Source: Verrucomicrobia bacterium ADurb.Bin006
Lineage (GTDB): Bacteria; Verrucomicrobiota; Verrucomicrobiia; Limisphaerales; J093
NCBI GenBank assembly: GCA_002071485.1
Contig: MWFF01000168.1
Span: 1 to 34,675 of the forward strand
Direction of reading: 5' to 3'
Length of the DNA: 34,675 nucleotides
Below, piece by piece: positions 1-8,676 of the stretch. Below the pieces are notes generated by a model. The model was not told the origin of the DNA. It made no database searches and was given only the letters and a program-made list of their open reading frames with translations. Made by a program: the position numbers and the translations under genes. Each line of letters starts with the position of its first letter. Positions within the stretch are counted from its first letter, which is position 1.

Positions 1-321
1 TGCACGGCAGACAACACCCAAGCCCACGCTTTGACGGCGATGCTGGCCTTAAAAGTGCGCCGTCATTTGGAGCAAGCCTGGCGGTCGTTGGAAGTCACGG
101 TGGAAGAAGGCTTGCGCCAACTCGAACAGCTCTGCGTTATGGAACTGGTTCACTCGGGCAGCGGCAAGGTCGTGGCGCGCCAGGTGCCTGAACCCAGTGC
201 CCGGCAGCAGCAACTGCTCCAGGCACTGAAGTTGGTTCTTCCGGCGACGGTGCCCGAAGCCCAAGTCACCGTAGGCACGCGCAAGAAAATCAACCACGTG
301 CGTAAACCCCTTGAAAAATAA
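1..321 (+). CDS. Transposase C-terminus, IS1634-like (5' end outside window)
   Basis: The frame is open from base 1 and ends at TAA 319-321, giving the last 106 residues of a longer protein. Seen: a basic helical segment (LALKVRRHLEQAW), then TVEEGLRQLEQLC and a late IPEP-like motif (VPEPSARQQQLLQAL) followed by LVLP. From family knowledge this order is typical of the end of IS1634/IS4-type DDE transposases, whose last catalytic residues lie just upstream and would be off-window. It points away from the window edge, so the element's right end should lie just downstream. No clear terminal repeat can be assigned without the left end, although an inverted repeat begins at 424. Whether the full transposase is intact cannot be judged. 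Confidence 0.7.
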   Translation, partial: CTADNTQAHALTAMLALKVRRHLEQAWRSLEVTVEEGLRQLEQLCVMELVHSGSGKVVARQVPEPSARQQQLLQALKLVLPATVPEAQVTVGTRKKINHVRKPLEK

Positions 322-423
322 GGCCGAAACCACGATTCCGGCATCAGATCTTAATGGAACTTCCGCTCGAAGGTGCACGACGCGGTCCACCGCTATGTCC
401 TTCAGTTCCTGGGAGTCTGGCGA

Positions 424-599
424 GGGTCAGCCCTTAAATGAATAGATGAGAATTCTGTCACTGCGCATTCACCGACAAGTCACCAGCGGCTCATCGTGTC
501 CCTTTTTGGCGCAGTCGTCTACAGAACGCCCCGCCGATCATACTCACCGACACAGTGGGCTAACCGCACGGAGTTGACTATTGTCTTAAGGGCTGACCC
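424..599. repeat. Inverted repeat pair, 14-bp perfect arms (REP or MITE-like)
   Basis: GGGTCAGCCCTTAA at 424-437 recurs as its exact reverse complement at 586-599. Similarity continues imperfectly inward, with AATAG shared four bases further in on both arms. The right arm supplies the stop codon and last residues of the permease gene on the minus strand. The left arm lies about 100 bp past the transposase stop. It could be a REP pair mobilised by a REP-associated transposase, a 176-bp MITE, or IS terminal sequence. No coding potential was seen between the arms. Confidence 0.55.
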
Positions 600-2337
600 C
601 GCCGGCATGCTCGCGCCGGGCGCGCAGGTGGTCCGAAACCTGGGCCAGGAGATTCAGAACAATGCCGATGCTCACGGAAACCGCCATCCCGAGGATGCCG
701 ACCAGCCACCCGCTCGCCCCGGGCAGCACGGCAGCGCTGGCCTCCCGATACCGCGCAATCCAGATAATCGCAGCCAACGACCCCAGGATCATCCACGACA
801 ACCCAACCACCTTGAGCGCGCGCGACCAGGAGGTCTCGCCCGGGATGCCCCCTGATCCTAGCTTCGAGTGGTAAACGCCGTAGGCGAAAAACACAACCAT
901 CCCGATGGCGAACCAGACGATCAACCGTTCCCACGTCGGCCACGGCAGCGAAAACATCAAAACCAACGCCGATATGGCGCCGCACGGAGCCACCACCCAC
1001 ACCCACGGGGTGCGGAACCGGGGCCGCAACTCGGGGTGTCGCACACGCAAAATCATGATGCCCACAGAGACGATCACGAAGGCCAAGAGCGTTCCGATCG
1101 AGCAAAGGCTGCCGGCCTCGCGCACGGAAAACAACGCGCCGAAGAACGCGACGCCGATTCCCGTCACGATCGATGTCAGCCAGGGCGTCTGGTATCGAGG
1201 GTGGACGAGGTTGACGAAAGGCGGGAGCAAACCGTCCCGCGACATCGCGAAGAAGACCCGGGATTGGCCATAAAGCAGCACCAAAATCACCGATGAGAGG
1301 CCCGCCAGCGCCCCCACCTTGATCAGCACCGCCATCCAACCTATCTGAGCCCGATCGGCCGCCTTCGCGATCGGATCCGGCACGTCCAACTCCCCATACG
1401 GAACAACGCCGGTTGCCACCCCGGAAACCAGAATGTAGAGCAACGTGCAGATCAGCAGCGACCCGATGATCCCGATGGGCATGTCCCGCTGCGGGTTCTT
1501 CGCCTCCTGGGCCGCGGTGCTCACCGCATCGAAACCGATGTACGCGAAGAAAACCACCCCGGCGCCCATCAGCACACCCGAGATTCCGAAATGGCCCGCC
1601 TGGCCCGTATTGGGCGGAATGAACGGATGCCAGTTGGCGGTCTGGATGGCCTTGGCCGCCACGATGATGAAAAGCAGGACAACCGCCAGCTTCACAATGA
1701 CAATCACGTTGTTGAACCGAGCGGACTCCTTGATTCCCACCACCAGCAGGAAGGTGACAATCGCCACGATCATCACCGCCGGAAGATTGAAAAGAGCAGT
1801 CACCGCCGTTCCGTCCGGCAACGCCACTTGGACGCCGTGGGCGGCCGAGAAAGGCGCGAGGGCCACCCCCGCCTGGGTGAGCGTCGCCGCCAGGCCGGAC
1901 GCGCCGAAGCGATCGAGCAACTCGACCACGCTCTTGAGAAACGAGACCAGGTACCCCGACCACCCCACGGCCACGGTGACCGCGCCGACAGCGTATTCGA
2001 GGATCAAATCCCAACCGATGATCCAGGCGAAAAACTCTCCCAATGTCGCGTACCCGTAGGTGTAGGCGCTGCCTGCCATCGGCACCAGCGATGCGAACTC
2101 GCTGTAACACAAAGCCGCGAAGATCGAGGCCAAACCCGCCAGCACAAACGAAAGCACGACCGCAGGCCCCGCGTTCTGCGCCGCCACGGTGCCGGTCAGG
2201 ACGAAAATCCCGGTGCCGACGATCGCACCGATCCCGAGCATCGTCAGGTTCAACGGCCCGAGCGCCCGGTGCAGCCTCAGATCGCTCGCCGCTTCCCGCT
2301 GGAGGTCGGCCACTTCCTTCCGTCGAAATAAGTTCAT
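586..2337 (-). CDS. Amino-acid permease, APC superfamily (cationic amino-acid transporter type)
   Basis: A 583-residue polytopic inner-membrane protein. After a charged N-terminus (MNLFRRKEVADLQREA) comes the glycine-rich first helix, GIGAIVGTGIFVLTG at about residues 35-49, the substrate/ion-binding break typical of APC transporters. Helix 2-3 follows (GPAVVLSFVLAGLASIFAAL) with the family SEFASLVPMAGSAYTY stretch. About twelve hydrophobic segments are visible, with a short cytoplasmic tail. This fits the CAT/YfnA-like branch, which imports amino acids by proton symport or exchange; the substrate cannot be read from sequence. I chose ATG 2337 because homologues start near the LFRRK stretch; an in-frame ATG at 2400 would overlap dapF. 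It begins 25 bp after the dapF stop, so it is probably cotranscribed with dapF. The last codons and stop lie in an inverted-repeat arm (586-599), so the native C-terminus may have been replaced. Confidence 0.88.
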   Translation of the reverse strand: MNLFRRKEVADLQREAASDLRLHRALGPLNLTMLGIGAIVGTGIFVLTGTVAAQNAGPAVVLSFVLAGLASIFAALCYSEFASLVPMAGSAYTYGYATLGEFFAWIIGWDLILEYAVGAVTVAVGWSGYLVSFLKSVVELLDRFGASGLAATLTQAGVALAPFSAAHGVQVALPDGTAVTALFNLPAVMIVAIVTFLLVVGIKESARFNNVIVIVKLAVVLLFIIVAAKAIQTANWHPFIPPNTGQAGHFGISGVLMGAGVVFFAYIGFDAVSTAAQEAKNPQRDMPIGIIGSLLICTLLYILVSGVATGVVPYGELDVPDPIAKAADRAQIGWMAVLIKVGALAGLSSVILVLLYGQSRVFFAMSRDGLLPPFVNLVHPRYQTPWLTSIVTGIGVAFFGALFSVREAGSLCSIGTLLAFVIVSVGIMILRVRHPELRPRFRTPWVWVVAPCGAISALVLMFSLPWPTWERLIVWFAIGMVVFFAYGVYHSKLGSGGIPGETSWSRALKVVGLSWMILGSLAAIIWIARYREASAAVLPGASGWLVGILGMAVSVSIGIVLNLLAQVSDHLRARREHAGGVSP

Positions 2338-2362
2338 GCGCGGGCTCGCACCATGTTCTGGT

Positions 2363-3178
2363 TCAAGGATTCGAATCGCAGAGATGCCCATCGAACACAA
2401 AATCGGCCGGGCCGCTCAACCGCACATCCCGGAAACCTCCCCCCGCATCCTCGAAACTCACCCGCAAGGTGTCCCCTCCTTGAACCAACACCCTGACTGG
2501 AGAGGCAAAACTCCGCAGTCGCGCGCACACCAGTGCCGCCGCCGTCACCCCGGTGCCGCAAGCCAGAGTCTCCCCCTCGACCCCCCGCTCGTACGTGCGC
2601 ACGCGAATCGACCCTGGCTCGAGAATCTGCACGAAATTGACGTTGGTTCCGCGCGGGGCGAAGTGGGGATGGTAGCGGATGGCCGCCCCCATCGATTGAA
2701 CCATAGCGGACTCGGCATCGGACACCAGCACAACCGCGTGCGGGACGCCGGTGTTCACCGAATGCACGAGCTGCGCTCCGGTCTCGAAGGCCAGGCTCTC
2801 ATTGAGGCGCATCTCCCGCGGGACCGTCAGGTTCACCGTCACCTCGGCCCCCTCGAAGCGCGCGGTGATCACCCCCGCCCCCGTCTCGAACATCACGTCG
2901 CCATCCGTCGCGGTCAGGCGCTGGACAAACCTGGCAAAGCAGCGTGCGCCGTTGCCGCACATGTCCGCGGGGCTCCCGTCACAGTTGTAAAACTCCCACG
3001 CCCAGGGAGCCCGGCCCGAAACGGACCGCACCAGCATCAGGAGACCGTCCGCGCCCACCCCCCGCCGCCGATCGCAGATTCGGACAATCTGATCGGGCGT
3101 CAGGCGCACCGTGCCGTCGCGGTTGTCCACGACGACGAAGTCGTTCCCCGCGCCATTCATTTTCGTGAATGCCAACAT
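2363..3178 (-). CDS. dapF: Diaminopimelate epimerase
   Basis: Interconverts LL- and meso-diaminopimelate, the last step before lysine and the source of meso-DAP for peptidoglycan; cytosolic and cofactor-independent. The 271-residue product has the usual family length. It opens with FTKMNGAGNDFVVVDNRDG, has the first catalytic cysteine at C74 (DMCGNGARCFARF) and the second at C207 (ACGTGVTAAAL), the two-base thiol pair of the family. The substrate-binding GADGLL and PHAVV segments are present. Start ATG 3178 places the conserved FTKMNGAGNDF at residue 4 as in homologues; an upstream in-frame codon at 3217 would add a non-conserved tail. It follows the zinc-ribbon gene by 55 bp and precedes the amino-acid permease by 25 bp, suggesting one transcript. 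No Shine-Dalgarno sequence is obvious. Confidence 0.95.
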   Translation of the reverse strand: MLAFTKMNGAGNDFVVVDNRDGTVRLTPDQIVRICDRRRGVGADGLLMLVRSVSGRAPWAWEFYNCDGSPADMCGNGARCFARFVQRLTATDGDVMFETGAGVITARFEGAEVTVNLTVPREMRLNESLAFETGAQLVHSVNTGVPHAVVLVSDAESAMVQSMGAAIRYHPHFAPRGTNVNFVQILEPGSIRVRTYERGVEGETLACGTGVTAAALVCARLRSFASPVRVLVQGGDTLRVSFEDAGGGFRDVRLSGPADFVFDGHLCDSNP

Positions 3179-3233
3179 GACGCGCGGGAAGCTAGTCAAA
3201 TGCGCCCTAGGTGCCAAGACCGATCATGCCCAA

Positions 3234-3704
3234 TCACCCGCGATAAATGACCTGGACGGCGTAGTCGGTGAGAATCTTTTGCGTCGCGATGTCGATGTGC
3301 GTGTAGTTGACAGGCGTGATGCTGATGATGTTCTCCTCGCCGACTCGGTTGAGGAAATTGCCCACCATCTCCTCGTATCGATCCCGGCCAAGCTCGATGC
3401 AGTCCGTGTGCCGAATGACCCGCAACTTCATCTTCTTCGGACCATCGGCCGCGACCGGCTCCTCCGCTTCCTTCGTCGTGGCAATCAGGATCTCCGCCGG
3501 AGCGTCGCGCACCGGGACCGAGAAATGCCGCTCGATCTTGGCCGCCGCCGACGACGCGATCGGGTTGACATGGATGTTGGTGATATCGGCCTGCGGAACC
3601 GTAATCTCCGCATTGCATGTCGGGCATTGAATCGTCTGCCCCGTCGCGGAGGCGTCCACCGCCAGCTCCTGCTTGCAGTGCGGACAATGAAATGTCAGGT
3701 CCAT
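3234..3704 (-). CDS. Zinc-ribbon protein of unknown function
   Basis: A 156-residue soluble protein. Residues 7-10 (CPHC) and 28-31 (CPTC) form a two-knuckle zinc ribbon, like the FmdB/MJ0042-type ribbons common at the start of planctomycete and verrucomicrobial proteins. A linker follows, then a basic patch (GPKKMKLRVIRHTD) and a C-terminal region of about 65 residues with an alternating hydrophobic pattern (NIISITPVNYTHIDI, YAVQVIYRG) suggestive of a small alpha/beta domain. I recognise no enzyme motif. It is first in a run with dapF and the permease. Start ATG 3704 is the only methionine ahead of the first zinc knuckle. The reading is firm as a gene, open as to function; nucleic-acid or protein binding through the ribbon is an inference. 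Confidence 0.75.
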   Translation of the reverse strand: MDLTFHCPHCKQELAVDASATGQTIQCPTCNAEITVPQADITNIHVNPIASSAAAKIERHFSVPVRDAPAEILIATTKEAEEPVAADGPKKMKLRVIRHTDCIELGRDRYEEMVGNFLNRVGEENIISITPVNYTHIDIATQKILTDYAVQVIYRG

Positions 3705-3780
3705 AGTAACATCACAGATTGGGCTGAATTGCGGTCACAATAGGACTCTGCGCGGTGCGGGGCGAGCAAAAAAAGAGGCA

Positions 3781-3826
3781 AAGAAAAAGGCTTTGGCGCC
3801 GCACACGGATTAAGACACCAAAGCCT
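3781..3826 (-). terminator. Probable Rho-independent terminator of the oxidoreductase gene
   Basis: On the minus strand a 9-bp perfect stem (AGGCTTTGG / CCAAAGCCT, arms 3818-3826 and 3788-3796) with a 21-nt loop is followed directly by a T-rich tract (complement of 3770-3787, which is almost all A/G). It lies about 110 bp past the stop codon of the oxidoreductase gene ending at 3937, and ahead of the promoter region of the zinc-ribbon gene. The long loop makes it weaker than a textbook terminator. Confidence 0.55.
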
Positions 3827-3936
3827 GCTTCCCTTGCCACGGGGAAGTCCTCCGGAAAACCAGGTCGAGCCACGGCCTGGCCTCCGTCGAAACTGCGTCA
3901 ATCGGATGGCATGCAAGTCTCCCGGTTGCTGGGCCG

Positions 3937-5385
3937 CTAGACCTTCTCGGGCACCACAAACGGCGCACGATAGGCGCGGGTCAAGAGCGCGTTGGCCGCA
4001 TCGTTCCCGACAAAGCGCTCGGCCTTCGGATCCATCCACAGCGGCACACCGAGAGTCGCGCGCTCGGCGATCAAATCCACCCCGTTGGCACTCAAATGCT
4101 CGGCCATCCGATCGAAGGCCTCGGCCAGCCCCGAGTCCGCCCGAATCGCTTCCTTGATCGCACCGGGATCCTGTTTGGCGCCCAGCCGATACGAGATGTT
4201 GCCCGTGTGACAGAGCGCGCTCGATAGATGCCCCTCGAGGATATCCGCATTCAAATCCTCAGTCTTGCGGCTTCGGACGGCCTTGATGAAGTTGGCGTAG
4301 TGATCCTCTTCTCCGCTCCATGTCTGGATCGCCCGACCCTCCTTGTCATGCGCCGTCGCCGAACTGTAGCTTGGCACCGTGACGTGGCCTCCCTCGCACT
4401 CGATCACAATCCCGATCCCGGCGCCTTTGTACTTGTCCATGGACTGCGAATCTCTGCCACTGGGCAGTCCGCGCACCTCGAAGATCAAGGGCGCGCCCGG
4501 GTAGTCGTGCAGAATGGCCATGGTGTTGGGGGTCTCGCCATCGTCCACGTAACCCAGCCGGCCTCCCACGCTCAACACCCGCGGCGAGAGTTCCATGACG
4601 CCGAGAAACCATCGGGCCACATCCATTTCATGGATGCCCTGGTTTCCAAGGTCGCCGTTGCCGGTGTTCCAGACCCAATGCCAATCGTAATGAAGACGCT
4701 TGCGCATCAGCGGAAGCTTCTCCGCGGGCCCGCACCAGAGGTCGTAGTCGATCTCGGGCGGAATGGGCTGCGGTGCGTCCACCTTGCCGATGCTCGCGCG
4801 GCGCTTGTAACAGAGAGCGCGAGAGACCTTGATTTTCCCCAGATTGCCCGCCCGTACCCACTCGACGGCCGCCGCTATGCCGGTGCGCGAGGACCGGCTC
4901 TGAGTGCCGCTCTGCACGATCCGCCGGTACTTGCGCGCCGCCTCGACGGCCTGGCGCCCCTCCCACACGTTGTGCGAGATCGGTTTCTCGATGTACACGT
5001 CTTTCCCCGCCTGGCAGGCCCAGACCACGTTGAGCGAATGCCAGTGATTCGGGGTCGCACTCGCAACCACATCCACATCCCCCTTCTCCAACAGCTCGCG
5101 GTAGTCCCGATAGCCCTTCACCGGCTTGCCTTGGTCCTCAAGCTTCTTCACGCCGGCCCCGAGTATCTTCTCGTCGCAATCGCATAGCGCCACCAAACGC
5201 ACTCCGGGCATCTTGCTGAACGCGCTGATGTGCGAGCCTCCGCGCCCTCCAAAGCCAACCACGCCCACACGAATGTCGCTGTTGGCACCAGCCACTTGCC
5301 CCCACAAACGCGGGGAAACGCTCACGACCGCCGTCGCCAGCGCCGTTTGCCGCAGAAACGCGCGTCGACTCGATGTTGTGTTCAT
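3937..5385 (-). CDS. Gfo/Idh/MocA family oxidoreductase, Tat-exported
   Basis: A 482-residue NAD(P)-dependent dehydrogenase-like protein. Residues 1-29 form a twin-arginine signal (RRAFLR at 7-12, then a hydrophobic stretch), so it is probably exported folded. A Rossmann fold follows with the dinucleotide loop GVVGFGGRGGSH at 41-52, the family motif EKPIS at 133-137 (conserved Lys 134), and GDLGNQGIHEMDVARWF around 244-260, where H252 and D255 match the catalytic His/Asp region. Such exported members are abundant in Verrucomicrobiota and Planctomycetota and usually act on sugars or polyols; the substrate is unknown. ATG 5385 was chosen because GGAAAGG lies about 8 bp upstream and the twin-arginine motif then falls at its normal position; the longer frame to 5847 has no signal features. 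A perfect -35 hexamer TTGACA (complement of 5448-5453) lies upstream, though no good -10 was found. Confidence 0.9.
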   Translation of the reverse strand: MNTTSSRRAFLRQTALATAVVSVSPRLWGQVAGANSDIRVGVVGFGGRGGSHISAFSKMPGVRLVALCDCDEKILGAGVKKLEDQGKPVKGYRDYRELLEKGDVDVVASATPNHWHSLNVVWACQAGKDVYIEKPISHNVWEGRQAVEAARKYRRIVQSGTQSRSSRTGIAAAVEWVRAGNLGKIKVSRALCYKRRASIGKVDAPQPIPPEIDYDLWCGPAEKLPLMRKRLHYDWHWVWNTGNGDLGNQGIHEMDVARWFLGVMELSPRVLSVGGRLGYVDDGETPNTMAILHDYPGAPLIFEVRGLPSGRDSQSMDKYKGAGIGIVIECEGGHVTVPSYSSATAHDKEGRAIQTWSGEEDHYANFIKAVRSRKTEDLNADILEGHLSSALCHTGNISYRLGAKQDPGAIKEAIRADSGLAEAFDRMAEHLSANGVDLIAERATLGVPLWMDPKAERFVGNDAANALLTRAYRAPFVVPEKV

Positions 5386-5498
5386 TGCTTGCCTTTCCAT
5401 GCTGTGACGTGTTGCCGGCTGTTTCAATGCTTCGCCCCACCCATTCTTGTCAATCCCGAATCGGCCCCCCCCGACCCCGCGGGAACCGAAGGCCGAGG

Positions 5499-6065
5499 TC
5501 ACTCCTCCCGCTCGTCCTTCTCCCTCCGCGCTAGCGCCTCGGGGTGCGCATCGAGGTTTTGGGAAAGATAGACGTGCCGGACTTCCTGGCCAAAACCATG
5601 CTTCCGGAAAAAGGTGAGGGCCTGTCGGTTGTGCTCGTCGGTATCCACCAGCATGATCCGGGCCTCTCGCTCGATGAACCGGCTGGTGAGCTGGCGCAGC
5701 AGGCGTGTGGCGATGCCTCGACGTTTGGTGGCGCGATCGACGCCCAGCCACAGCAGCCAGCCGTACCTCCACGCGCTCCGCGGCTTTTCCATAATCCGTC
5801 CCAGGGCGAATCCCACAATTCGATCGCTCGAGGCCGCCACAAGGCACGTTTCGCGAGCCGCCGTGTAAAGCTGCAGGACTTCATCCTCGTCCCAGGCCCG
5901 ATACAGGGTTGGCAGCTTCTCCGGCGTAAACAGCTTCTGCCCCAGCTCGAAGACGTCCGAAATGTCCTCGAGCGCCAGTTCTCGAATGTTGACCGACAGC
6001 GGCTCAAGCCGACTCCTTGGACGGCGGCGGATCACACGCTCGTTGGTCTGTAAATCCTCTGTCAT
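5499..6065 (-). CDS. GNAT family N-acetyltransferase
   Basis: A 188-residue cytosolic protein predicted to transfer an acyl group from acetyl-CoA to an amine or protein N-terminus. The pattern is that of RimI-like GNAT proteins: a N-terminal strand-helix (NIRELALEDISDVFELGQKLF), the central strand IVGFALGRIME, then LLWLGVDRATKRRGIATRLL, in which KRRGIA is the acetyl-CoA pyrophosphate-binding R/Q-x-x-G-x-G/A loop, and the closing ARIMLVDTDEHNRQALTFFRKHGF, the usual motif B with its Asn and the FFRKHGF turn. The C-terminus is charged (RREKDEREE). It lies 113 bp upstream of the oxidoreductase gene in the same direction; a separate promoter may serve the latter. Substrate unknown. An in-frame codon at about 5990 would give a shorter but still complete domain. 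Confidence 0.85.
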   Translation of the reverse strand: MTEDLQTNERVIRRRPRSRLEPLSVNIRELALEDISDVFELGQKLFTPEKLPTLYRAWDEDEVLQLYTAARETCLVAASSDRIVGFALGRIMEKPRSAWRYGWLLWLGVDRATKRRGIATRLLRQLTSRFIEREARIMLVDTDEHNRQALTFFRKHGFGQEVRHVYLSQNLDAHPEALARREKDEREE

Positions 6066-6662
6066 GGTGGAAAATGGATATGCCTAAAAGAAGTGTCTGC
6101 CCCCCAGCAAGTTCAACCAGCCAGCGCCCCTCCCGGGCCTCTCAGAGCCGGGTATCCTCCCCGTATCCCGCCGCCTCCCGGTTCACGAACCCGCTGCCGC
6201 GGGCATGGGCGAGAACGTTGGAACCTTTCTGGACACAGACTAAACTCACGGCTCGATCATAGCCGCGCTCCCGGAAATGGCCAGCGGGAATTTCCCTGCC
6301 CTCCCGCTCCCCACCGCTCATTCATGATTTGGCGCGAGCGCCGCCGGGCCAGATGCAAAGCCCGAGGGAGGGAGTGTATCCCCTGAGATACTCGACCGAC
6401 CGATGAACGACGCAGATGGCCCGATGCCGCCCCACCCGAAGGGCTGGGGGGCTTTGGCTCGATGGTCCCGCGGACGCCGGATTGCTCCTCGCTCACAGAC
6501 CGCTGCGGGTATGCTCCCTCGTCGCGCCTCGCCAGCGAGCACAATCCCCTCCAGCAAAACCGGAATTCATTTTTGGATAGACCCCAAGCAGAATGGACCA
6601 CTACATTTGCCTCGGCCTGGTTGTCGCTCCGCGAAGCAGATCACGATGAGGAGAACACCCCA
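6066..6662. other. 597-bp divergent intergenic region, repeat-like
   Basis: It separates divergent genes. No ORF has a protein-like pattern. Several imperfect inverted repeats were seen: GGGCCAGATGC 6346-6356 against GCAGATGGCCC 6412-6422 (two mismatches), and GGATTG 6479-6484 against CAATCC 6542-6547 enclosing a further CTC/GAG arm. They resemble decayed REP-type sequence. The ribosome-binding site of the downstream gene (GAGGAG, 6648-6653) closes the region. Confidence 0.4.
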
Positions 6663-8105
6663 ATGAAGACTCGATGGCTCCCGTCTCTGTTCGCGATGGC
6701 GATCCTTGTCTGTTCCGTCGGGTGGTCGGAACGCGCGCTCCGCGCTGACCCGGCACCCGCGCCCGTGCCAAGGCTCAAGGTCAGCGAGGACCGGCGATTT
6801 TTGACGATGGCGGACGGGAAGCCGTTCTTCTGGCTCGGGGATACCGCCTGGTGGCTCCGCCTCATCCCGCCGGAGAATGTCGCCCGCTACATGGCCCACC
6901 GCGCCCGACAGCGCTTCAACGTCCTCCAGGTTCACTGCGGGTACGCCGTCGTGGATTACGGCGACCACCGGCCGTTCCTTGACAACGATACGGACAAGCC
7001 CGAAGAGGCCTTCTGGCGCACCATGGATGCCCTGGTTGCGCAAGCGCTGGACAACCGGCTCCATATCGCTCTCACACCACTTTGGGGCGACGAATACGGC
7101 AAGGCCTTCGGGAAGGATGCGGCGAAAGCGGCGCGGTTTGGGCGGTGGATCGGGAAACGCTACGCTTCGCGACCTCACATCCTCTGGATTGTCAGCGGCG
7201 AGTACGACTCCATCAACGGTTACCGTCCTGTCACCGCCGAGCAAAAGACACTCTTTACCGCGCTGGCTGAAGGACTTCGTCAAGAACACCACGGCGCCCA
7301 GCTCATGACCTTGCACCCGGGGTCCGCCCGCACATCATCGAAGGACTTCCACGAGGTGCCCTGGCTCGATTTCAACATGCTCCAGTCGGGGCATATGAAC
7401 GACTGCTCCGCTTACGGGAAACCGGAAAACTACGAGATGGTCACGAGCGACTGGTCCCTCGAGCCCGTGAAGCCGGTGCTGGACGGCGAGCCTATCTACG
7501 AGGACACCCCGGATGGCATCTTTGCACGCGGGAACATCAACGGGCCTCGGGCGGACGCAGCCGCAGTCCGGCGCAAGGCCTACTGGGCCGTCTTCGCCGG
7601 GGCCTGCGGTCACACCTACGGACATAACGATGTCTATGGTTTTTACGTGCCCGCCCATCCCGGGGAGGCCGAGAATTTCGCTTGGGGGAAGGGGTCGGGA
7701 CGCCGAGGGCACTGGAAGGATGCCCTCGACGCTCCGGGCGCAATCCAGATGCAGTATGTCCGGGCGCTCATGGAGTCTCGACCGATTCCGGGTCGCATCC
7801 CAGATCCGACTCTGGTGATTGGCGATCCGCTGAAAGGTCTCAATCATATCGCGGCGACCCGGGCCTCGGACGGAAGCTACGCCATGATTTACCTTCCTTT
7901 CGGAAAACCCGTTCACATTCGCACAGACAAGATTTCGGAGCGCGCCATCCGGTGTTGGTGGTTCGATCCGCGCACGGGCAATGCCCGCCCGGCCGGCGAA
8001 CATGCGGCGCAGGCGGAGGTTGAGTTCCAGCCACCATCCGCAGAGGACTGGGTCCTGGTTCTGGATGACGCCGCGAAGAACTATCCGCCGCCCGGGAGAC
8101 CGTAG
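6663..8105 (+). CDS. Secreted DUF4038 glycoside-hydrolase-like protein
   Basis: A 480-residue exported protein. Residues 1 to about 28 form a signal peptide ending near ALRADP. The main domain starts with RFLTMADGKPFFWLGDTAWWL (44-64), the opening of the DUF4038 TIM barrel, and continues with FNVLQVHCGY, HIALTPLWGDEYG, HILWIVSGEYDS (Glu180) and PVLDGEPIYE (Glu276, Glu280). These strand-end acids are candidate catalytic residues by analogy with related (beta/alpha)8 glycosidases; this is inference. From about residue 375 a small beta domain (YAMIYLPFGKPVHI, CWWFDPRTGNA) matches the domain usually annotated as a putative collagen-binding domain. Substrate unknown, probably a polysaccharide outside the cytoplasm. 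ATG 6663 is supported by GAGGAG nine bases upstream and by the signal peptide; the frame runs open to 6462 without protein-like content. Confidence 0.87.
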   Translation: MKTRWLPSLFAMAILVCSVGWSERALRADPAPAPVPRLKVSEDRRFLTMADGKPFFWLGDTAWWLRLIPPENVARYMAHRARQRFNVLQVHCGYAVVDYGDHRPFLDNDTDKPEEAFWRTMDALVAQALDNRLHIALTPLWGDEYGKAFGKDAAKAARFGRWIGKRYASRPHILWIVSGEYDSINGYRPVTAEQKTLFTALAEGLRQEHHGAQLMTLHPGSARTSSKDFHEVPWLDFNMLQSGHMNDCSAYGKPENYEMVTSDWSLEPVKPVLDGEPIYEDTPDGIFARGNINGPRADAAAVRRKAYWAVFAGACGHTYGHNDVYGFYVPAHPGEAENFAWGKGSGRRGHWKDALDAPGAIQMQYVRALMESRPIPGRIPDPTLVIGDPLKGLNHIAATRASDGSYAMIYLPFGKPVHIRTDKISERAIRCWWFDPRTGNARPAGEHAAQAEVEFQPPSAEDWVLVLDDAAKNYPPPGRP

Positions 8106-8148
8106 TCGGCAGAGATGGGGATCACCTTGTGGAGAATCTGCTCGCCAC

Positions 8149-8334
8149 TTGTGCCCCATTCAGGGCCTTGGCAAGAGCTTGCTGCGGCACTTCATCCAGT
8201 CATCGCTCTCGTGTCGAATCGTGGATGTCCTGGTCGCGAGCGACGCCGGGATGCATGAAGCCGACATCACCGCCGTCGTCAACGACCTCCAGCAGCATCT
8301 GCGCTCCGCCATGCCTCCAAACTCGGAGCCGTGA
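8149..8334 (+). other. Possible small gene or gene fragment, unrecognised
   Basis: After the DUF4038 gene a frame ending with TGA at 8332-8334 has clearly gene-like codon use (G or C in nearly every third position) from about 8160, reading LLRHFIQSSLSCRIVDVLVA and then HEADITAVVNDLQQHLRSAM. A TTG at 8149 could start it, but there is no convincing ribosome-binding site and the frame upstream runs antisense-like through the DUF4038 gene. It could be the C-terminal remnant of a decayed gene. I do not recognise the family. Confidence 0.25.
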
Positions 8335-8676
8335 ACGGAAGCAGGCACGGCACAAACCACCGGTGGCATGGCCCTTTCCAGTCAGCTCCCATCGACGCTG
8401 CCGAAATGCCAGGAAACGCTCAGAATATTGCGGGTTTTCGTGCATGGGCTGCATGGCATGGCACGAGCTAAAGGGAAGTTGTGCCGTTGAATCCTGGTGA
8501 GAACAAAGACAATGCACATGGTCACCCAGCGTTGTTTCGACAGAATGGTTAATTTGGTGCCTTGCCGGTCTGTGAGAAGAACGCACGCGAGTGGTAGTGC
8601 ACCGCTTGGCAAGCTGCCATCCGCCGGATGTGGATCGACCGGGTCCCAGCCTCAGCGGAACCCAGGCGATCGCCGT
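8335..8676. other. Non-coding stretch before the tandem HPF-like genes
   Basis: No supported gene. It must contain the promoter for the duplicated genes, but no convincing -35/-10 pair was found. TTGGTGCCTTGCCGGT near 8554 resembles TTGTGCCATGCCGGT at the end of the first duplicated gene near 8986, possibly a trace of the duplication boundary. Confidence 0.3.

Noticed and set aside
578..2110. 510-codon frame on the minus strand inside the permease gene
   Set aside because: Arginine/glycine-rich shadow of the permease in another frame; the permease frame has clear family motifs.
2189..3250. 353-codon plus-strand frame
   Set aside because: Antisense of dapF and the start of the permease; no protein-like pattern.
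3695..4039. 114-codon minus-strand frame between the oxidoreductase and zinc-ribbon genes
   Set aside because: Overlaps a likely terminator and the end of the oxidoreductase gene; no recognisable domain or signal.
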